64,000 nt of DNA from Sphingomonadales bacterium (GTDB taxonomy: Bacteria; Pseudomonadota; Alphaproteobacteria; Sphingomonadales; Sphingomonadaceae). The stretch's first letter is position 1; each line of letters begins with the position of its first letter. Positions 1 through 9,054 of the stretch are shown here, piece by piece. The stretch covers positions 62,001 to 126,000 of the forward strand of contig JANXVZ010000006.1 of the NCBI GenBank assembly GCA_025351405.1. Direction: 5' to 3'. A program made the position numbers and the translations under genes. The notes beneath the pieces are model-generated. The model saw only the letters and a program-made list of their open reading frames with translations, had not been told where the DNA came from and ran no database searches.

Positions 1-16
1 ACTCCCGAGGTTTGCG

Positions 17-187
17 CTACTCTGCCCGCTTTTTGGTCGCCTGGGAATAAGCGCCGGTGCGGCAGGCGTCGGAACAGTGACGGACATTATCCCAATCGCG
101 CGCCCATTTCTTGCGCCACGCGAAAGGCCGGCCGCAGGTGGCACAATCCTTCGTTGGCAAATCGGCCTTTCGGCGCATCTTGGCCAT
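17..187 (-). CDS. DUF2256 small zinc-finger-like protein
   Basis: A 56-residue protein of the DUF2256 family, whose function is unknown. The frame stays open upstream to 406, but the family begins at the Met-Ala-Lys-Met start at 187, so I place the start there. Visible features are a CATCGRPF motif near residue 15 and a second pair of cysteines in CSDAC near residue 38, which probably bind a metal together, with a Trp-rich basic stretch (WRKKW) between them. It is divergent from the PhoD-like gene and stands alone. The family assignment is fairly sure; the role is not known. Confidence 0.8.
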   Translation of the reverse strand: MAKMRRKADLPTKDCATCGRPFAWRKKWARDWDNVRHCSDACRTGAYSQATKKRAE

Positions 188-295
188 GGCCGTATCTCCC
201 CATTTTCCTGCGCTGCGGCACTGGCGCACGGCGACTGCCATGCAATAGTGTAACATTCCCACCCTACCGCCGCGACAATAGACAGGGGAACACCA

Positions 296-1912
296 ATGCG
301 TCTTGAACTCGATCGTCGCAGTCTGCTGGTCGCGGGTGTCGCCGGGTTGCTGCTCCCCAGCCGTGCCGCTCTGGCGGGGCTGTGGCCGGTCAAGGGTTTC
401 ACCCATGGTGTCGCCAGCGGTGACCCGCAGCAGACTGCGGTGAAATTATGGACGCGCTATGTCGGTGCCGATGCTGCCGACTGCACGCTGCGCGTCGAAG
501 TGTCCCGCGATGCAGCGTTCGGCACCGTCCTCAAGCGTGGAGAGGCCGTCGCCGGCGCCGAAACCTGGGGCACCGCGCAAACCCGTATCGACGGACTGCC
601 ACCGGGCGAATGGCTGTTCTACCGTTTCATCGCGCCCGACGGCAGCATGTCGCCGGTGGGTCGGACACGAACCTTGCCGGCGGGAAGCCTTTCGGCGTTC
701 AAGGTCGCGGTGTTCAGCTGCTCGAACAAGCCGTTCGGGATGTTCAATGCCTATGCCCATGCGGCGGCGCGCAGCGATATCGCCCTGATGGTCCATCTCG
801 GCGACTATTTCTATGAATACAAGCGTGGCACCTACCCATCGGTGAAGGACGCGATGCCAGGCCGGGACATCGAGCCGGCCAACGAGATCGTCAAGCTCGA
901 CGACTATCGCCAGCGCTATGCCAGCTATCGCATCGATCCGGCGCTGGCCGAATTGCACCGGATGTTTCCGATGATCAGCATCTGGGACGACCATGAATTC
1001 GCCAACGACGCCTGGAAGGGTGGCGCCGAAAACCACCAGCCCGACGAAGGTGACTGGAACTTGCGAAAGGCGGCCGCCAAGCGCGCGCATGCCGAATGGC
1101 TGCCGGGACCGGACCGGCCCTATAATCGGTATGACATTGGCGATCTTGTCAGCCTGATAACCCTCGATACGCGGGTCGAAGGCCGCGATCACCAGCTCGA
1201 GCTCGGCAAGGCCGTGGCGGCGGGTGACACGGCGCTGGCGCAGTTCCACGACAAGCAATGGCTTGACCCCAAGCGCACACTGATGGGTTTTCAACAGGAA
1301 GCCTGGGCGGCCAGAACGCTTAAAGCCTCGGTCAAAGCCGGGCAGAAATGGCAGCTCGTGGCCCAGCAGATCGTCATGGGCAATCTCGTTACCCCCCGCA
1401 ATGCCCTGGAGTGGCTGGGGCCGGACGCCGATCCGCGCGCCAAGGGATTCATCGGCGGCGGCATCAAGGCAGCCCGGCTCGGCATCCCCGGCAACATGGA
1501 TAGCTGGGGCGGCTATGCCCCGGCGCGATCGCGATTGCTGAAGGCGGCGCAAGCGGCGAATGCCGACATGGTGGTGATTTCAGGCGATAGCCACAATGCC
1601 TGGGCGTTCGACCTTGCCGAAGGTGGCAAGCCCGCCGGCGTCGAATTCGGCGGTCATTCGGTGACCTCGCCTGGTTATGAAAGTGCGCTTGCCGCCGACC
1701 CTGCTGTCGTCGCTGCCGGACTGGTCGCGGCAAATCCCGAACTGAAATGGTGCGATACCAGCCGTCGCGGCTATATGACGGTTGCGTTCACGCCCGAATC
1801 GGCGCGCTGCGACTGGGTCTTCATGGACACCATATTGGCCGCCTCACTCGCCACCGGCAAGGGCCAGGCCGCGACCGTCCAACGCGGCAAGCGCAGGCTG
1901 ACACTGGCTTGA
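296..1912 (+). CDS. phoD: PhoD-like alkaline phosphatase/phosphodiesterase
   Basis: A 538-residue secreted metallophosphatase of the PhoD family, which hydrolyses phosphomonoesters or diesters outside the inner membrane. The N-terminus has a twin-arginine-like signal (DRRSLLVAG, Arg7-Arg8) with a hydrophobic core ending near Ala27. The N-terminal beta-sandwich domain follows ([10 protein letters not shown] near residue 35). The metallophosphatase domain carries HLGDYFYEY (Asp170), WDDHEF (231-234) and SGDSHNAW (429-436), the expected metal ligands. The start is preceded by AGGGGA. It overlaps the next gene by 4 nt, so the two are probably co-transcribed. No Pho box was evident. Confidence 0.92.
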   Translation: MRLELDRRSLLVAGVAGLLLPSRAALAGLWPVKGFTHGVASGDPQQTAVKLWTRYVGADAADCTLRVEVSRDAAFGTVLKRGEAVAGAETWGTAQTRIDGLPPGEWLFYRFIAPDGSMSPVGRTRTLPAGSLSAFKVAVFSCSNKPFGMFNAYAHAAARSDIALMVHLGDYFYEYKRGTYPSVKDAMPGRDIEPANEIVKLDDYRQRYASYRIDPALAELHRMFPMISIWDDHEFANDAWKGGAENHQPDEGDWNLRKAAAKRAHAEWLPGPDRPYNRYDIGDLVSLITLDTRVEGRDHQLELGKAVAAGDTALAQFHDKQWLDPKRTLMGFQQEAWAARTLKASVKAGQKWQLVAQQIVMGNLVTPRNALEWLGPDADPRAKGFIGGGIKAARLGIPGNMDSWGGYAPARSRLLKAAQAANADMVVISGDSHNAWAFDLAEGGKPAGVEFGGHSVTSPGYESALAADPAVVAAGLVAANPELKWCDTSRRGYMTVAFTPESARCDWVFMDTILAASLATGKGQAATVQRGKRRLTLA

Positions 1913-2892
1913 GCCGCGTTGCCATCCGTCGAGATGGCAGCGGCGCCGCGCTGGCCGTTTTTGCCCTGCTGCTGGCAATGCCTGCAACCGCTGCGCCGAT
2001 TTGCGACGCCATCTGGCACGATTCGGCGCGGGCGCGCGACATTCCGGTGCGCATCCGCATGCCCGCGATGTCGGTGCGGGGCGGCAACCCGATCATCGTG
2101 TGGAGCCCCGGCCTTGGTGGTGATCTCAACGGCGGCGCAGCATGGGCGGATGCGTGGGCAAAGGCCGGTATTGCCGTCGTCCACCTCCAGCATCCGGGCA
2201 GCGGTCCTGAGGTTTATGCCGAACCGGCGACCCCGTCCGAACGCCACGCCAGAATGGTCGCCGCAACGGCACCGGAGCAGCTGGTGGCGCGTGTCGGCGA
2301 TGCCGGCTTCGTCCTCGACGAACTTGGACGCCGCAAGCGCGAGGGGGCGTGTGACCTGACGCAACTCGATCCCGGCAACGTGGCGATTGCCGGGCACAGC
2401 ATGGGCGCCTGGGTGGCGCAGGCGATCGCCGGGCAACGCTTTGGCGGCGGCGTCACCCTCGCGGACGGGCGTTTTCGCGCGGCACTGGCCTTCAGCCCCA
2501 CGGCGCAGCCGGGCAGCGACCTCAAGGCCGCCTTTGGCGGTGTCGTCGTCCCGTTCATGGTCATCACCGGAACTGCGGACGGCGCCGCAACGACCGCGGA
2601 CGCCGCGACCAGGGCGGCCGCCCTTGCCGCCCGGACCGCGGCGTATGCAGGAATGCCGCGCGACGGCAGCAAGTACCTGCTGGTGATCGACAATGCAGAA
2701 CACATGATGTTCGCAGGCAATCCCTGGCGGGCGAGAACCAGCGCGACCGCGGCGCATGTACAGGCTGTCGGCCAGGCGGTCACGACGGCGTTCCTTGGCG
2801 CATCGCTGCGCGCCGACAAGGATGACAGCGCCGCGCTCGCCAAGGGTTTCAAGGGCTTGCTTGGTCCGGGCGACCGCTGGAGTTCGAAATAG
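1909..2892 (+). CDS. secreted alpha/beta hydrolase
   Basis: A predicted alpha/beta-hydrolase of about 327 residues, exported to the periplasm. I chose the TTG at 1909 because it overlaps the stop of the phosphatase gene (TTGA) and is followed by a normal signal peptide (two Arg, then a Leu/Ala core ending ATAA). The frame is open further upstream, but that part lies inside phoD. The nucleophile elbow GHSMG is present, with SPGLGG ahead of it as a possible oxyanion loop and a late His in NAEHMMF. The substrate is unknown; the fold resembles the dienelactone hydrolase/PAF-acetylhydrolase group. The overlap suggests it is expressed with PhoD. Confidence 0.8.
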   Translation: MSRVAIRRDGSGAALAVFALLLAMPATAAPICDAIWHDSARARDIPVRIRMPAMSVRGGNPIIVWSPGLGGDLNGGAAWADAWAKAGIAVVHLQHPGSGPEVYAEPATPSERHARMVAATAPEQLVARVGDAGFVLDELGRRKREGACDLTQLDPGNVAIAGHSMGAWVAQAIAGQRFGGGVTLADGRFRAALAFSPTAQPGSDLKAAFGGVVVPFMVITGTADGAATTADAATRAAALAARTAAYAGMPRDGSKYLLVIDNAEHMMFAGNPWRARTSATAAHVQAVGQAVTTAFLGASLRADKDDSAALAKGFKGLLGPGDRWSSK

Positions 2893-2946
2893 CGGCCCGA
2901 ACGGACGCCCGGCCGGGCACATCCCCGGACATGATCGTGGCCGGGA

Positions 2947-3147
2947 TCAGCCGCCGGGTAGCGCCGGTGGCCCACCAAAACCGCCGCGTCCGGCAACCTC
3001 GATCAGTGTCTCGATGCGGATGAGACGGCGTTCATGATCGCGGATATCGCGACCAAGATCCTTTGTGGCATCGGCGAGGCAGGCAACGTCGTCGCGCATG
3101 ACCATAAGGTCCTTGATGCCGGCCAGAACGCGCTCGAAAGCGCTCAT
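2947..3147 (-). CDS. small coiled-coil protein, unknown function
   Basis: A 66-residue acidic/basic helical protein rich in heptad-like Leu, Ile and Arg spacing (residues about 10-50), ending in a Gly/Pro tail. It is not a family I recognise. Its ATG overlaps the stop of the upstream ribbon-helix-helix gene by 4 nt, which strongly suggests translational coupling and argues that this short frame is real. It has no membrane segment, no signal peptide and no toxin motif that I can see. Confidence 0.55.
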   Translation of the reverse strand: MSAFERVLAGIKDLMVMRDDVACLADATKDLGRDIRDHERRLIRIETLIEVAGRGGFGGPPALPGG

Positions 3148-3461
3148 GCCGGGGCCGATGCCTTCAACACCGCCATTTCGGCACGATGCGCGGCAAAATC
3201 GTCGAGCGCGCTGCCAAGGTCATGACGGATGCCGGCGACGACATGTTCGAGCTCGTCGGCCAGAACCGCCAGCGCCGATTCCTGCGCCGGATCGAGGGGC
3301 GTGTAGTCACGGGCGGCGCGGCGGATCAACTCGCTGGGGGTCACGCCCTGGGTGCGTGCGCGTGCTTCAATGGCGCGCTTGTCGTCGGGCGTCATCATCA
3401 CCACCATCCGGCTGGTCATGCCGGCAGGCGAAATTACGGCGGGGGGTATGGTCATGTCCAT
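3144..3461 (-). CDS. ribbon-helix-helix (CopG/Arc-like) protein
   Basis: A 105-residue protein with a likely ribbon-helix-helix DNA-binding segment at residues about 15-50: a short strand (MVVMM), then TPDDKRAIEARARTQG and a second helix beginning TPSELIRRAARDY, typical of this fold. The C-terminal half is helical. An AGGA sits at the end of aroB, which lies upstream in the same direction, so the gene may be read through from aroK-aroB. A perfect inverted repeat is centred on the start codon and could be its own operator. It may be an antitoxin-like or autoregulatory protein; no partner toxin is recognisable. The true start could also be Met15. Confidence 0.65.
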   Translation of the reverse strand: MDMTIPPAVISPAGMTSRMVVMMTPDDKRAIEARARTQGVTPSELIRRAARDYTPLDPAQESALAVLADELEHVVAGIRHDLGSALDDFAAHRAEMAVLKASAPA

Positions 3462-3468
3462 GACATGA
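3452..3468. promoter_or_regulatory. inverted repeat centred on the RHH start codon
   Basis: TCATGTC and GACATGA form a perfect 7-bp inverted repeat separated by CAT, which is the complement of the ATG of the ribbon-helix-helix gene. A symmetric site of this size suits a dimeric ribbon-helix-helix repressor, so autoregulation is a reasonable inference. It could equally be chance. Confidence 0.4.
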
Positions 3469-3476
3469 TAATAATC

Positions 3477-4610
3477 CTACACGCCGATATCTTCAAGCTC
3501 CCCGGGACTGGCGATGGCCTTCTCGAGCCACGCCTCCACTTCGGCGATCGGCACGTCGCGCGCCACGAACGCCTCTCCGATGCCATGCACCAGGATGAAA
3601 GGCAGGATGCCGGCGCGCATTTTCTTGTCCTGCTTCATGTGCGCGATCAGCCGTTCCGCCGGCGCGGCAAGGCCGAGGCGCTGTGGGGACAGCCCAAATC
3701 CGGCAGACGCAAGGTGCGCCCGCACGCGCAACGCATCTGCGGGTGGGCACAAGCCGCGGGCCACGGAAAGGTCGAACGCCAGCGCCATTCCCAGCGCAAC
3801 GCCCTCGCCGTGCAGCAGCCGGTCGGAAAAACCCGCCTCCGCCTCGAACGCATGGCCGAAGGTATGGCCGAGGTTGAGCAGCGCGCGGGTGTCACCGGTT
3901 TCGCGCTCATCGGCGGCCACGACCAGCGCCTTGGCGCGGCACGACGTGGCGATGGCCTCTGCCAGCAGCGCGCCTTCGCCTGCCAGCAAAGCTGCAGAAT
4001 TGGCCTCGCACCAGCCAAAGAACGCCGCATCGCCGATCAGCCCGTACTTGACCACTTCGGCATAGCCGGCCCGCAGCTGGCGCAGCGGCAGCGTCTTCAG
4101 CGTATCCGGGTCGATGAGCACCAGTGCCGGCTGGTGGAAGGCGCCGACCAGGTTCTTGCCCGCAGCGGCGTTGATCGCGGTCTTGCCGCCAACCGAACTG
4201 TCGACCTGCGCCAAAAGCGTCGTCGGCACCTGCACAAAGCGGCAGCCGCGTCGCAGGATCGATGCGGCAAAGCCGGTCAGATCACCGATGACGCCGCCGC
4301 CCAGCGCCACCACCGCATCGCCGCGTTCGACCCCCAGTGCCAGCAAGCGCTCGGTGACCAGTTCGAGGTTGGCCCAGCTCTTGGTCGCTTCGCCTGCCGG
4401 CAGCACGATCACCTCGACGCCAAGACCTGCAGACTCCAGCCCGGCGCGGAATGCCGGCAGATGCAGGGCAGCGACATTGACATCGGTGACGACCGCCACC
4501 GTGCCGCGGGGGCAAAGCGGCGCCAGGTGCTGAGCTGCACCCGCAAGCAGGCCCGGGGCGATATGAATGGGGTAGGCGCGGCTGCCGAGCGGGACGGTAA
4601 CGGTCAGCAT
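3477..4610 (-). CDS. aroB: 3-dehydroquinate synthase
   Basis: A 377-residue AroB, the second enzyme of the shikimate pathway: NAD- and Zn-dependent conversion of DAHP to 3-dehydroquinate in the cytoplasm. The NAD-binding GGGVIGDLTGF is at residues 104-114 and DSSVGGKT at 137-144. The Zn ligands lie in GYAEVVKYG and LNLGHTFGHAFE. The length is normal for the family. The start overlaps the end of aroK by 7 nt, so the two shikimate genes form an operon, as is common in proteobacteria. Confidence 0.97.
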   Translation of the reverse strand: MLTVTVPLGSRAYPIHIAPGLLAGAAQHLAPLCPRGTVAVVTDVNVAALHLPAFRAGLESAGLGVEVIVLPAGEATKSWANLELVTERLLALGVERGDAVVALGGGVIGDLTGFAASILRRGCRFVQVPTTLLAQVDSSVGGKTAINAAAGKNLVGAFHQPALVLIDPDTLKTLPLRQLRAGYAEVVKYGLIGDAAFFGWCEANSAALLAGEGALLAEAIATSCRAKALVVAADERETGDTRALLNLGHTFGHAFEAEAGFSDRLLHGEGVALGMALAFDLSVARGLCPPADALRVRAHLASAGFGLSPQRLGLAAPAERLIAHMKQDKKMRAGILPFILVHGIGEAFVARDVPIAEVEAWLEKAIASPGELEDIGV

Positions 4611-5233
4611 GGGCTTGGTTCACCGTTCGGATCGGGCACGGGGCGTGCCGGAGTATTGGCCTTGGCCAGTGCATGGATGATCGCCGTCACGGTTTCGCCA
4701 TGTGGCGTGGCGTGGCTGCCGATGCGGATATGCGCCTGGGCATAGACAGGATTGCGGGTGGCGGCGAGCGCGGCAAGCACCTCGGCCGGGTCGCGACCAG
4801 TCAGCAACGGCCGGCTGTTGCGACGCTGGACCCGGGCGACAAGCGTTGCAACGTCGGCGTCGAGCCAGACGGCGACGGTGCGTTCGAGGATCAGGGCGCG
4901 GGTATCGTCCTGCATGAAGGCACCGCCCCCGGTGGCGATGACCTTGGGGGTGCCATCGATGAGCCGGGCAATGACCCGGCGTTCGCCATCGCGAAAATGC
5001 GCCTCGCCGAAGCGCGTGAATATTTCGGCCACGGTCAGCCCGCTGGCCGTTTCGATTTCGGCATCGGCATCAACGAAGGGCAGCGCCAGCCGCATCGCCA
5101 GCCGACGGCCAACGGTGGTCTTGCCCGCCCCCATCAGGCCGACGAGGGTGATCGGCCGCAGCGCCGCAGCGCGCAGGATGTCGGCGCTGACCGGCAGCAG
5201 CGGCTCGGGGATTTTGGCGTCGCACTCCGTCAC
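4604..5233 (-). CDS. aroK: shikimate kinase
   Basis: A 209-residue shikimate kinase, which makes shikimate 3-phosphate from shikimate and ATP. I chose the GTG at 5233 because the Walker A motif GLMGAGKTT (32-40) then sits at the usual distance with a modest N-terminal extension; the frame remains open upstream but looks non-coding and overlaps divergent genes. The shikimate-binding DADAEIE and the conserved GGGAF are visible, with the lid region at RRNSRPLL. It is the first gene of the aroK-aroB operon and divergent from the 46-residue membrane peptide gene. Confidence 0.95.
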   Translation of the reverse strand: MTECDAKIPEPLLPVSADILRAAALRPITLVGLMGAGKTTVGRRLAMRLALPFVDADAEIETASGLTVAEIFTRFGEAHFRDGERRVIARLIDGTPKVIATGGGAFMQDDTRALILERTVAVWLDADVATLVARVQRRNSRPLLTGRDPAEVLAALAATRNPVYAQAHIRIGSHATPHGETVTAIIHALAKANTPARPVPDPNGEPSPC

Positions 5234-5353
5234 GCCCCCCGCTATACACCTTGATGCATCCGGGGAAAGCTGCGGCGCTGTGTCGGTGCCGCATGCCCTG
5301 GCCCGGCGAACAACGGACCGTGTTGCGCGCCGGGAATTTGTGGAGATTGTGGT

Positions 5354-5494
5354 TTGCGTATCCTGTTCTGGCTGTTCGTTGTCATCCTCGTGCTGTTCGT
5401 CGGCGGATTTCTTGCGTTGATGGCGATCGATGTGAAGGCGCCGAGCGCGACCATCGAAGTACCGGTGGCGGCAGATGCCCTTGCCAAGCCATAA
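5354..5494 (+). CDS. 46-residue single-pass membrane peptide
   Basis: A short frame with a TTG start (L/M-RILFWLFVV), an almost uninterrupted hydrophobic helix over residues 3-23 and a short polar tail ending LAKP. GGAG at 5342-5345 lies 8 nt before the TTG. Its stop lies 20 nt inside the next gene, which suggests translational coupling. It has no recognised family. A small inner-membrane peptide at this place between aroK and xerD is plausible, but support rests on the RBS, composition and overlap only. Confidence 0.55.
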   Translation: MRILFWLFVVILVLFVGGFLALMAIDVKAPSATIEVPVAADALAKP

Positions 5495-7310
5495 TCGCTC
5501 CATACGGCGGTTCTTCGCTGCGGGCGTTGCCGTCCTGGCGCTGGTGCCGGCAGCGGCAATGACGATGCAGGCGACGCAGGATACCCCTGTGTCGCGGCCA
5601 AAATCGCTGCTCCCCGATGCGCTCGATGCGCCGCCAGCGCCGGTTGCGGCGCCTATCGCGGCGCCTGTCGCGGCGCCTCCCGCTGCGGATGCGGCGAGCG
5701 GGCCGGCGGCAACCGGGGAGACCCCGGGCGCTGTTCCGGCACTGCCCTCGCTGTTGACGGGGGCGCCGACCAACCCGAGCGGGCCTGACCCGTTCGCAAC
5801 GGCGCAATCGGGCGGCGATATCCATATCCTCGGCCCGCTTTCGGTCGCCATGGGTGGCTATGGCATGGATCTGTTCGCCACTTCCAACGGGCCGTTCCTT
5901 GCGGCCCTTGCCAACCGCATTGCCGCGCCGGGGGCGTCGCGTTGGGGCAATATCCTCTTGCGCCGCGCCCTGCTCAGCGAAAGTGCCGCCCCGGTCAATA
6001 TCGCGCCGGCAGACTGGGCCGCGGCGCGGGCGCTGCTGTTGATGCACATCGGCGAAATCGACGGCGCCAAGGCGCTGGTCGATGCCGTGCCGGTCGATCG
6101 CTATACCCCGGCGCTGTACCGGGTGGCGGCTCAGGTGGCGCTGGCGGCGGCCGATATCGGTGGATTGTGTCCCATCGCCTCGACGGGCGTGGCATTGTCC
6201 AGGGATCCGTTGTGGAAGCTGGCCGTGGGCATGTGCGCTGCCATCCAGGGTGACGACATCACCTCGGCACGGGTCTTTGACGACCTGCGCGGCGATGAGG
6301 AAACGGTCGATGGCTTCGACGTCCGGCTGGGTGAGCGCGTTGCCACCATCTCGGGCGGTGCAGGCCGGGCCACCAACATCGAATGGTCGGAAGCGCCGCG
6401 CCTCACGCCGTATCGCTTTGGTGTTGCCACGGCAGCGGGGGTTGCGGTGCCGCCGGAAAAACTGGCGGAACTCGGTCCCGCACGTTTTGGCTGGCTGGTT
6501 CGTGCCGCGGGCGTGGCGCCGGAGGTGCGGCTGGTGTCGCTGCGCCCGGCTGCGGTCGCCGGCAGCGTTTCGGCGAGCGAACTGGTCAGCGGCATCACCG
6601 CGCTGTCGCCTGCCGAACCTGCCGAGGACAGCGCCGCCGGCCACCTCCGCACCGCCTTCGCCGGCGGCAGCGAAGGCGACCGCAGGAGCGCGTTGATGGC
6701 GATCTGGGCGTCGGGCGACGCTGCAGATGGCCGCTATGGCGCCCTGATCGAATCAGCGATGGCCGCGGCACGACTGCCGGTCAGCGCCGACAGTGTCGCG
6801 CAAAGCGCTGATATCATCGCGGCGCTCCTGTCGATCGGTGATCTCGACGGGGCGCGCCGTTGGTGGCCGGTTGCCGACAAGGCCGAGGGCAAGGTGCGCG
6901 CCAGGGCGTGGGCCCTGCTCGCCACTGGCGCCGCCATGGGCAGCGCCAGCGGGTTCAGCGTCGATCTGTCCGCCTTCAAGGATTGGCGATCCGCCGCAGC
7001 TGCCGACCCGCGCCACGCAGCCTTGTTGATGGCGGGCCTTGCCGGCCTCGGCATCGCGAAGGGCAGCGAGTGGGACGGCGTGCGCGCCGAGCTCATTCCC
7101 GCATCCGCCACCAGCTGGAGCCGCGCCATCGACGCAGCGGCCACCGCCGGGCGCGGCGGCGAGGTCGCCATCCTCGCGGCCACGGGCATGCAGGGCGGCT
7201 GGCGTGATGTGCCGCCGCTCCACCTCGCCCATATCGTTGCAGCGCTCGTCAAGGTCGGTCGTGGCGAGGAAGCGCGGCTGATCGCGGCGGAGGCGATGAC
7301 CCGGGGATGA
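5475..7310 (+). CDS. exported Ala-rich protein of unknown function
   Basis: A 611-residue protein with a signal peptide (RSIRRFFAAGVAVLALV, cleavage near AAAM). It has a Pro/Ala-rich linker at about residues 45-85 with repeated APIAAPVAAP. A long, mostly helical region rich in Ala, Leu and Asp follows and resembles degenerate tetratricopeptide-like solenoids. I do not recognise a catalytic motif. It overlaps the 46-residue peptide gene upstream and ends in an ATGA overlap with xerD, so these three genes probably form one transcript. Its role is unknown; a periplasmic scaffold is only a guess. Confidence 0.75.
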   Translation: MPLPSHNRSIRRFFAAGVAVLALVPAAAMTMQATQDTPVSRPKSLLPDALDAPPAPVAAPIAAPVAAPPAADAASGPAATGETPGAVPALPSLLTGAPTNPSGPDPFATAQSGGDIHILGPLSVAMGGYGMDLFATSNGPFLAALANRIAAPGASRWGNILLRRALLSESAAPVNIAPADWAAARALLLMHIGEIDGAKALVDAVPVDRYTPALYRVAAQVALAAADIGGLCPIASTGVALSRDPLWKLAVGMCAAIQGDDITSARVFDDLRGDEETVDGFDVRLGERVATISGGAGRATNIEWSEAPRLTPYRFGVATAAGVAVPPEKLAELGPARFGWLVRAAGVAPEVRLVSLRPAAVAGSVSASELVSGITALSPAEPAEDSAAGHLRTAFAGGSEGDRRSALMAIWASGDAADGRYGALIESAMAAARLPVSADSVAQSADIIAALLSIGDLDGARRWWPVADKAEGKVRARAWALLATGAAMGSASGFSVDLSAFKDWRSAAAADPRHAALLMAGLAGLGIAKGSEWDGVRAELIPASATSWSRAIDAAATAGRGGEVAILAATGMQGGWRDVPPLHLAHIVAALVKVGRGEEARLIAAEAMTRG

Positions 7311-8263
7311 GCGGGCTGGACCCTGGCGATTCCAGGTTGATCGCGCTGTTCCTCGACATGATGGCGTCCGAACGCGGCGCGGCACGCAACACCCTTCTCG
7401 CCTATGGCCGCGACCTTGCCCAGGCGAGTGAGTGGCTCGCCGGCGGCCTTGGTGTTGCAGATCCGTCGGCGCTGGCGGCGTTGGCGGCGCACTGGTCGGG
7501 GCTCGCCCGTGCATCCGCGTCGCGCAAGGCTTCGGCAGTCCGCCAGTTCCTCGCCTTTCTCGCATCGGAAGGGATCAGGCCGGACAATCCCGGCCGCGAC
7601 CTGCCCGTGGCCATGGCAGCGCGGCCCCTGCCCAAAACCCTCGATCCGCGTCATGTCGAAAGGCTGTTCGCAGCGCTCGCAGTCCAGCTCGAAAGCAATC
7701 CCGGCCCGCGCACACTCCGCCTCGCGGCGCTCGTCGAACTGCTATATGGTTCAGGGCTGCGCGCGTCCGAGCTGGTATCGCTGCCCCGCCATGTCGTGCG
7801 CCCCGGGCGCGGCTTCATCGTCCTGGCCGGCAAGGGCGGCAAGGAACGCCTCGTGCCCATCGGCAGCCGCGCCGAGGCGGCCGTTGCGGCGTATGCCGCC
7901 CATATCGGGGTGGAGGAACGCTTCCTGTTTGCATCGCGCGGCAAGCACCTCACCCGGCTGCGCCTGTACCAACTGGTCAAGGAACTTGCCGCCAGCGCCG
8001 GTATCCCGCCCGACCGCGTCAGCCCCCATGTCCTGCGCCATGCCTTCGCCACCCATCTTCTCGAAGGCGGCGCTGATCTGCGCACGCTGCAGACGCTGCT
8101 CGGGCACGCCGATATCGCGACGACCCAGATTTATACGCATGTCGCGTCGAAGGCGCTGGTGGACCTGGTCAATTCGCGGCATCCTCTCGGTGCGGGCCGC
8201 TCCGCCCCCCGTCAGCCCGACGACGCGGGCGATTCGTCGCCTGCGGGTTGCGGCGACGCGTAG
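7307..8263 (+). CDS. xerD: tyrosine recombinase XerD
   Basis: A 318-residue site-specific tyrosine recombinase, the XerD type that with XerC resolves chromosome dimers at dif. An N-terminal SAM-like core-binding domain (about 10-95) precedes the catalytic domain. The catalytic set is complete: Arg152 in LRASELVSL, Lys176 in GKGGKER, His241 and Arg244 in HVLRH, His267 in LLGHADI and Tyr276 in TQIYTHV. The start overlaps the preceding gene by 4 nt. It sits among housekeeping genes with no phage functions, so I read it as the cellular recombinase and not an integrase. Confidence 0.94.
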   Translation: MSGLDPGDSRLIALFLDMMASERGAARNTLLAYGRDLAQASEWLAGGLGVADPSALAALAAHWSGLARASASRKASAVRQFLAFLASEGIRPDNPGRDLPVAMAARPLPKTLDPRHVERLFAALAVQLESNPGPRTLRLAALVELLYGSGLRASELVSLPRHVVRPGRGFIVLAGKGGKERLVPIGSRAEAAVAAYAAHIGVEERFLFASRGKHLTRLRLYQLVKELAASAGIPPDRVSPHVLRHAFATHLLEGGADLRTLQTLLGHADIATTQIYTHVASKALVDLVNSRHPLGAGRSAPRQPDDAGDSSPAGCGDA

Positions 8264-8283
8264 CGCGGTCTAGGCGGGCGGAC

Positions 8284-9039
8284 GTGCGAGTGGCGTTTTA
8301 TCCAGGTCTTGCGGAGGGGCGTCGCCAGCCGATCGGCCGGCGCAGCATCGCCTTCCTGCTGACGTTGGCGGCCCATATCCTGCTGGGGCTGCTGCTGTTC
8401 CTGCTGACCCCGGAGCTGCACAAGCCACAACTCCCCAAAGTGTTCGAAATGCTGTCGATATCGCCATCGAAGCCAGCGCCCAAGGCGGCTGTCAAAGCCA
8501 GGAGCGCCGCCGCGGCAAAGCCCCGCGCCAAACCGAAACCGGTGACGCCGCACCCCAGAATGACTTCGCCTGCCCCACCAAAGCTGTTCGGCACCGAATT
8601 GTTCGACGCGATCGACATCGCCAAGCTTCCCAACCATCGCGCCGAAATCGCTGCCGCCAGTGGCGTCGATGGCAGCAGTGCCGGCGAGGGCGTCGGCAAG
8701 GATAGCGAGGCGGCCTATGGCCCCGGCGGCGGCCCGAACGGCGAGACACTGTACAAGGCCGAATGGCAGCGCGAGCCAACCCATGCCGAGCTTGCCGGAT
8801 ACCTGCCCAACGGAGCACCGCAGAACAGCTGGGGCGTCATCGCCTGTCGGACGGTTGCCCAGTTCCGTGTGGAAGATTGCCGCGAGCTGGGCGATTCCCC
8901 GCCGGGGTCAGGGCTGGCACGCGCCATCCGCCAGGCGGCATGGCAGTTTCGCGTGCTGCCGCCGCGCATCAACGGTCATCCCCAGATCGGTGCTTGGGTG
9001 AGCATCCGCATTTCGTTCAGCGAAGCCGCAGGCGGCTGA
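8284..9039 (+). CDS. TonB-like proline/lysine-rich envelope protein
   Basis: A protein of about 251 residues with one N-terminal transmembrane helix (about 21-41, IAFLLTLAAHILLGLLLFLL) and a Pro/Ala/Lys-rich rod (PSKPAPK to PRAKPKP). The C-terminal domain contains two cysteines (IACR, EDCR) and ends in a strand-like ISIRISF. This layout matches TonB-type energy-transducing proteins, which link ExbBD to outer-membrane receptors, although the C-terminal domain is divergent. I prefer the GTG at 8284 because the alternative start at 8248 would lie inside xerD. No exbB or exbD is nearby. Confidence 0.65.
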   Translation: MRVAFYPGLAEGRRQPIGRRSIAFLLTLAAHILLGLLLFLLTPELHKPQLPKVFEMLSISPSKPAPKAAVKARSAAAAKPRAKPKPVTPHPRMTSPAPPKLFGTELFDAIDIAKLPNHRAEIAAASGVDGSSAGEGVGKDSEAAYGPGGGPNGETLYKAEWQREPTHAELAGYLPNGAPQNSWGVIACRTVAQFRVEDCRELGDSPPGSGLARAIRQAAWQFRVLPPRINGHPQIGAWVSIRISFSEAAGG

Positions 9040-9054
9040 TCCGGGCAAATCGCC

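Noticed and set aside
446-1552. Long open frame on the minus strand, 368 codons
   Set aside because: It lies entirely antisense to the phosphatase gene, which has clear domains; high GC content makes such frames common.
2907-2918. GCCCGGCCGGGC palindrome after the hydrolase gene
   Set aside because: No loop and no T-run, so neither a hairpin terminator nor a sure operator.
3186-4745. 519-codon plus-strand frame over aroB
   Set aside because: Antisense shadow of aroB; sequence is His/Arg/Gln-rich without family features.
7307-8263. Integrase of a mobile element
   Set aside because: XerD type, in an aroK-xerD housekeeping setting, without att sites, phage genes or tRNA.
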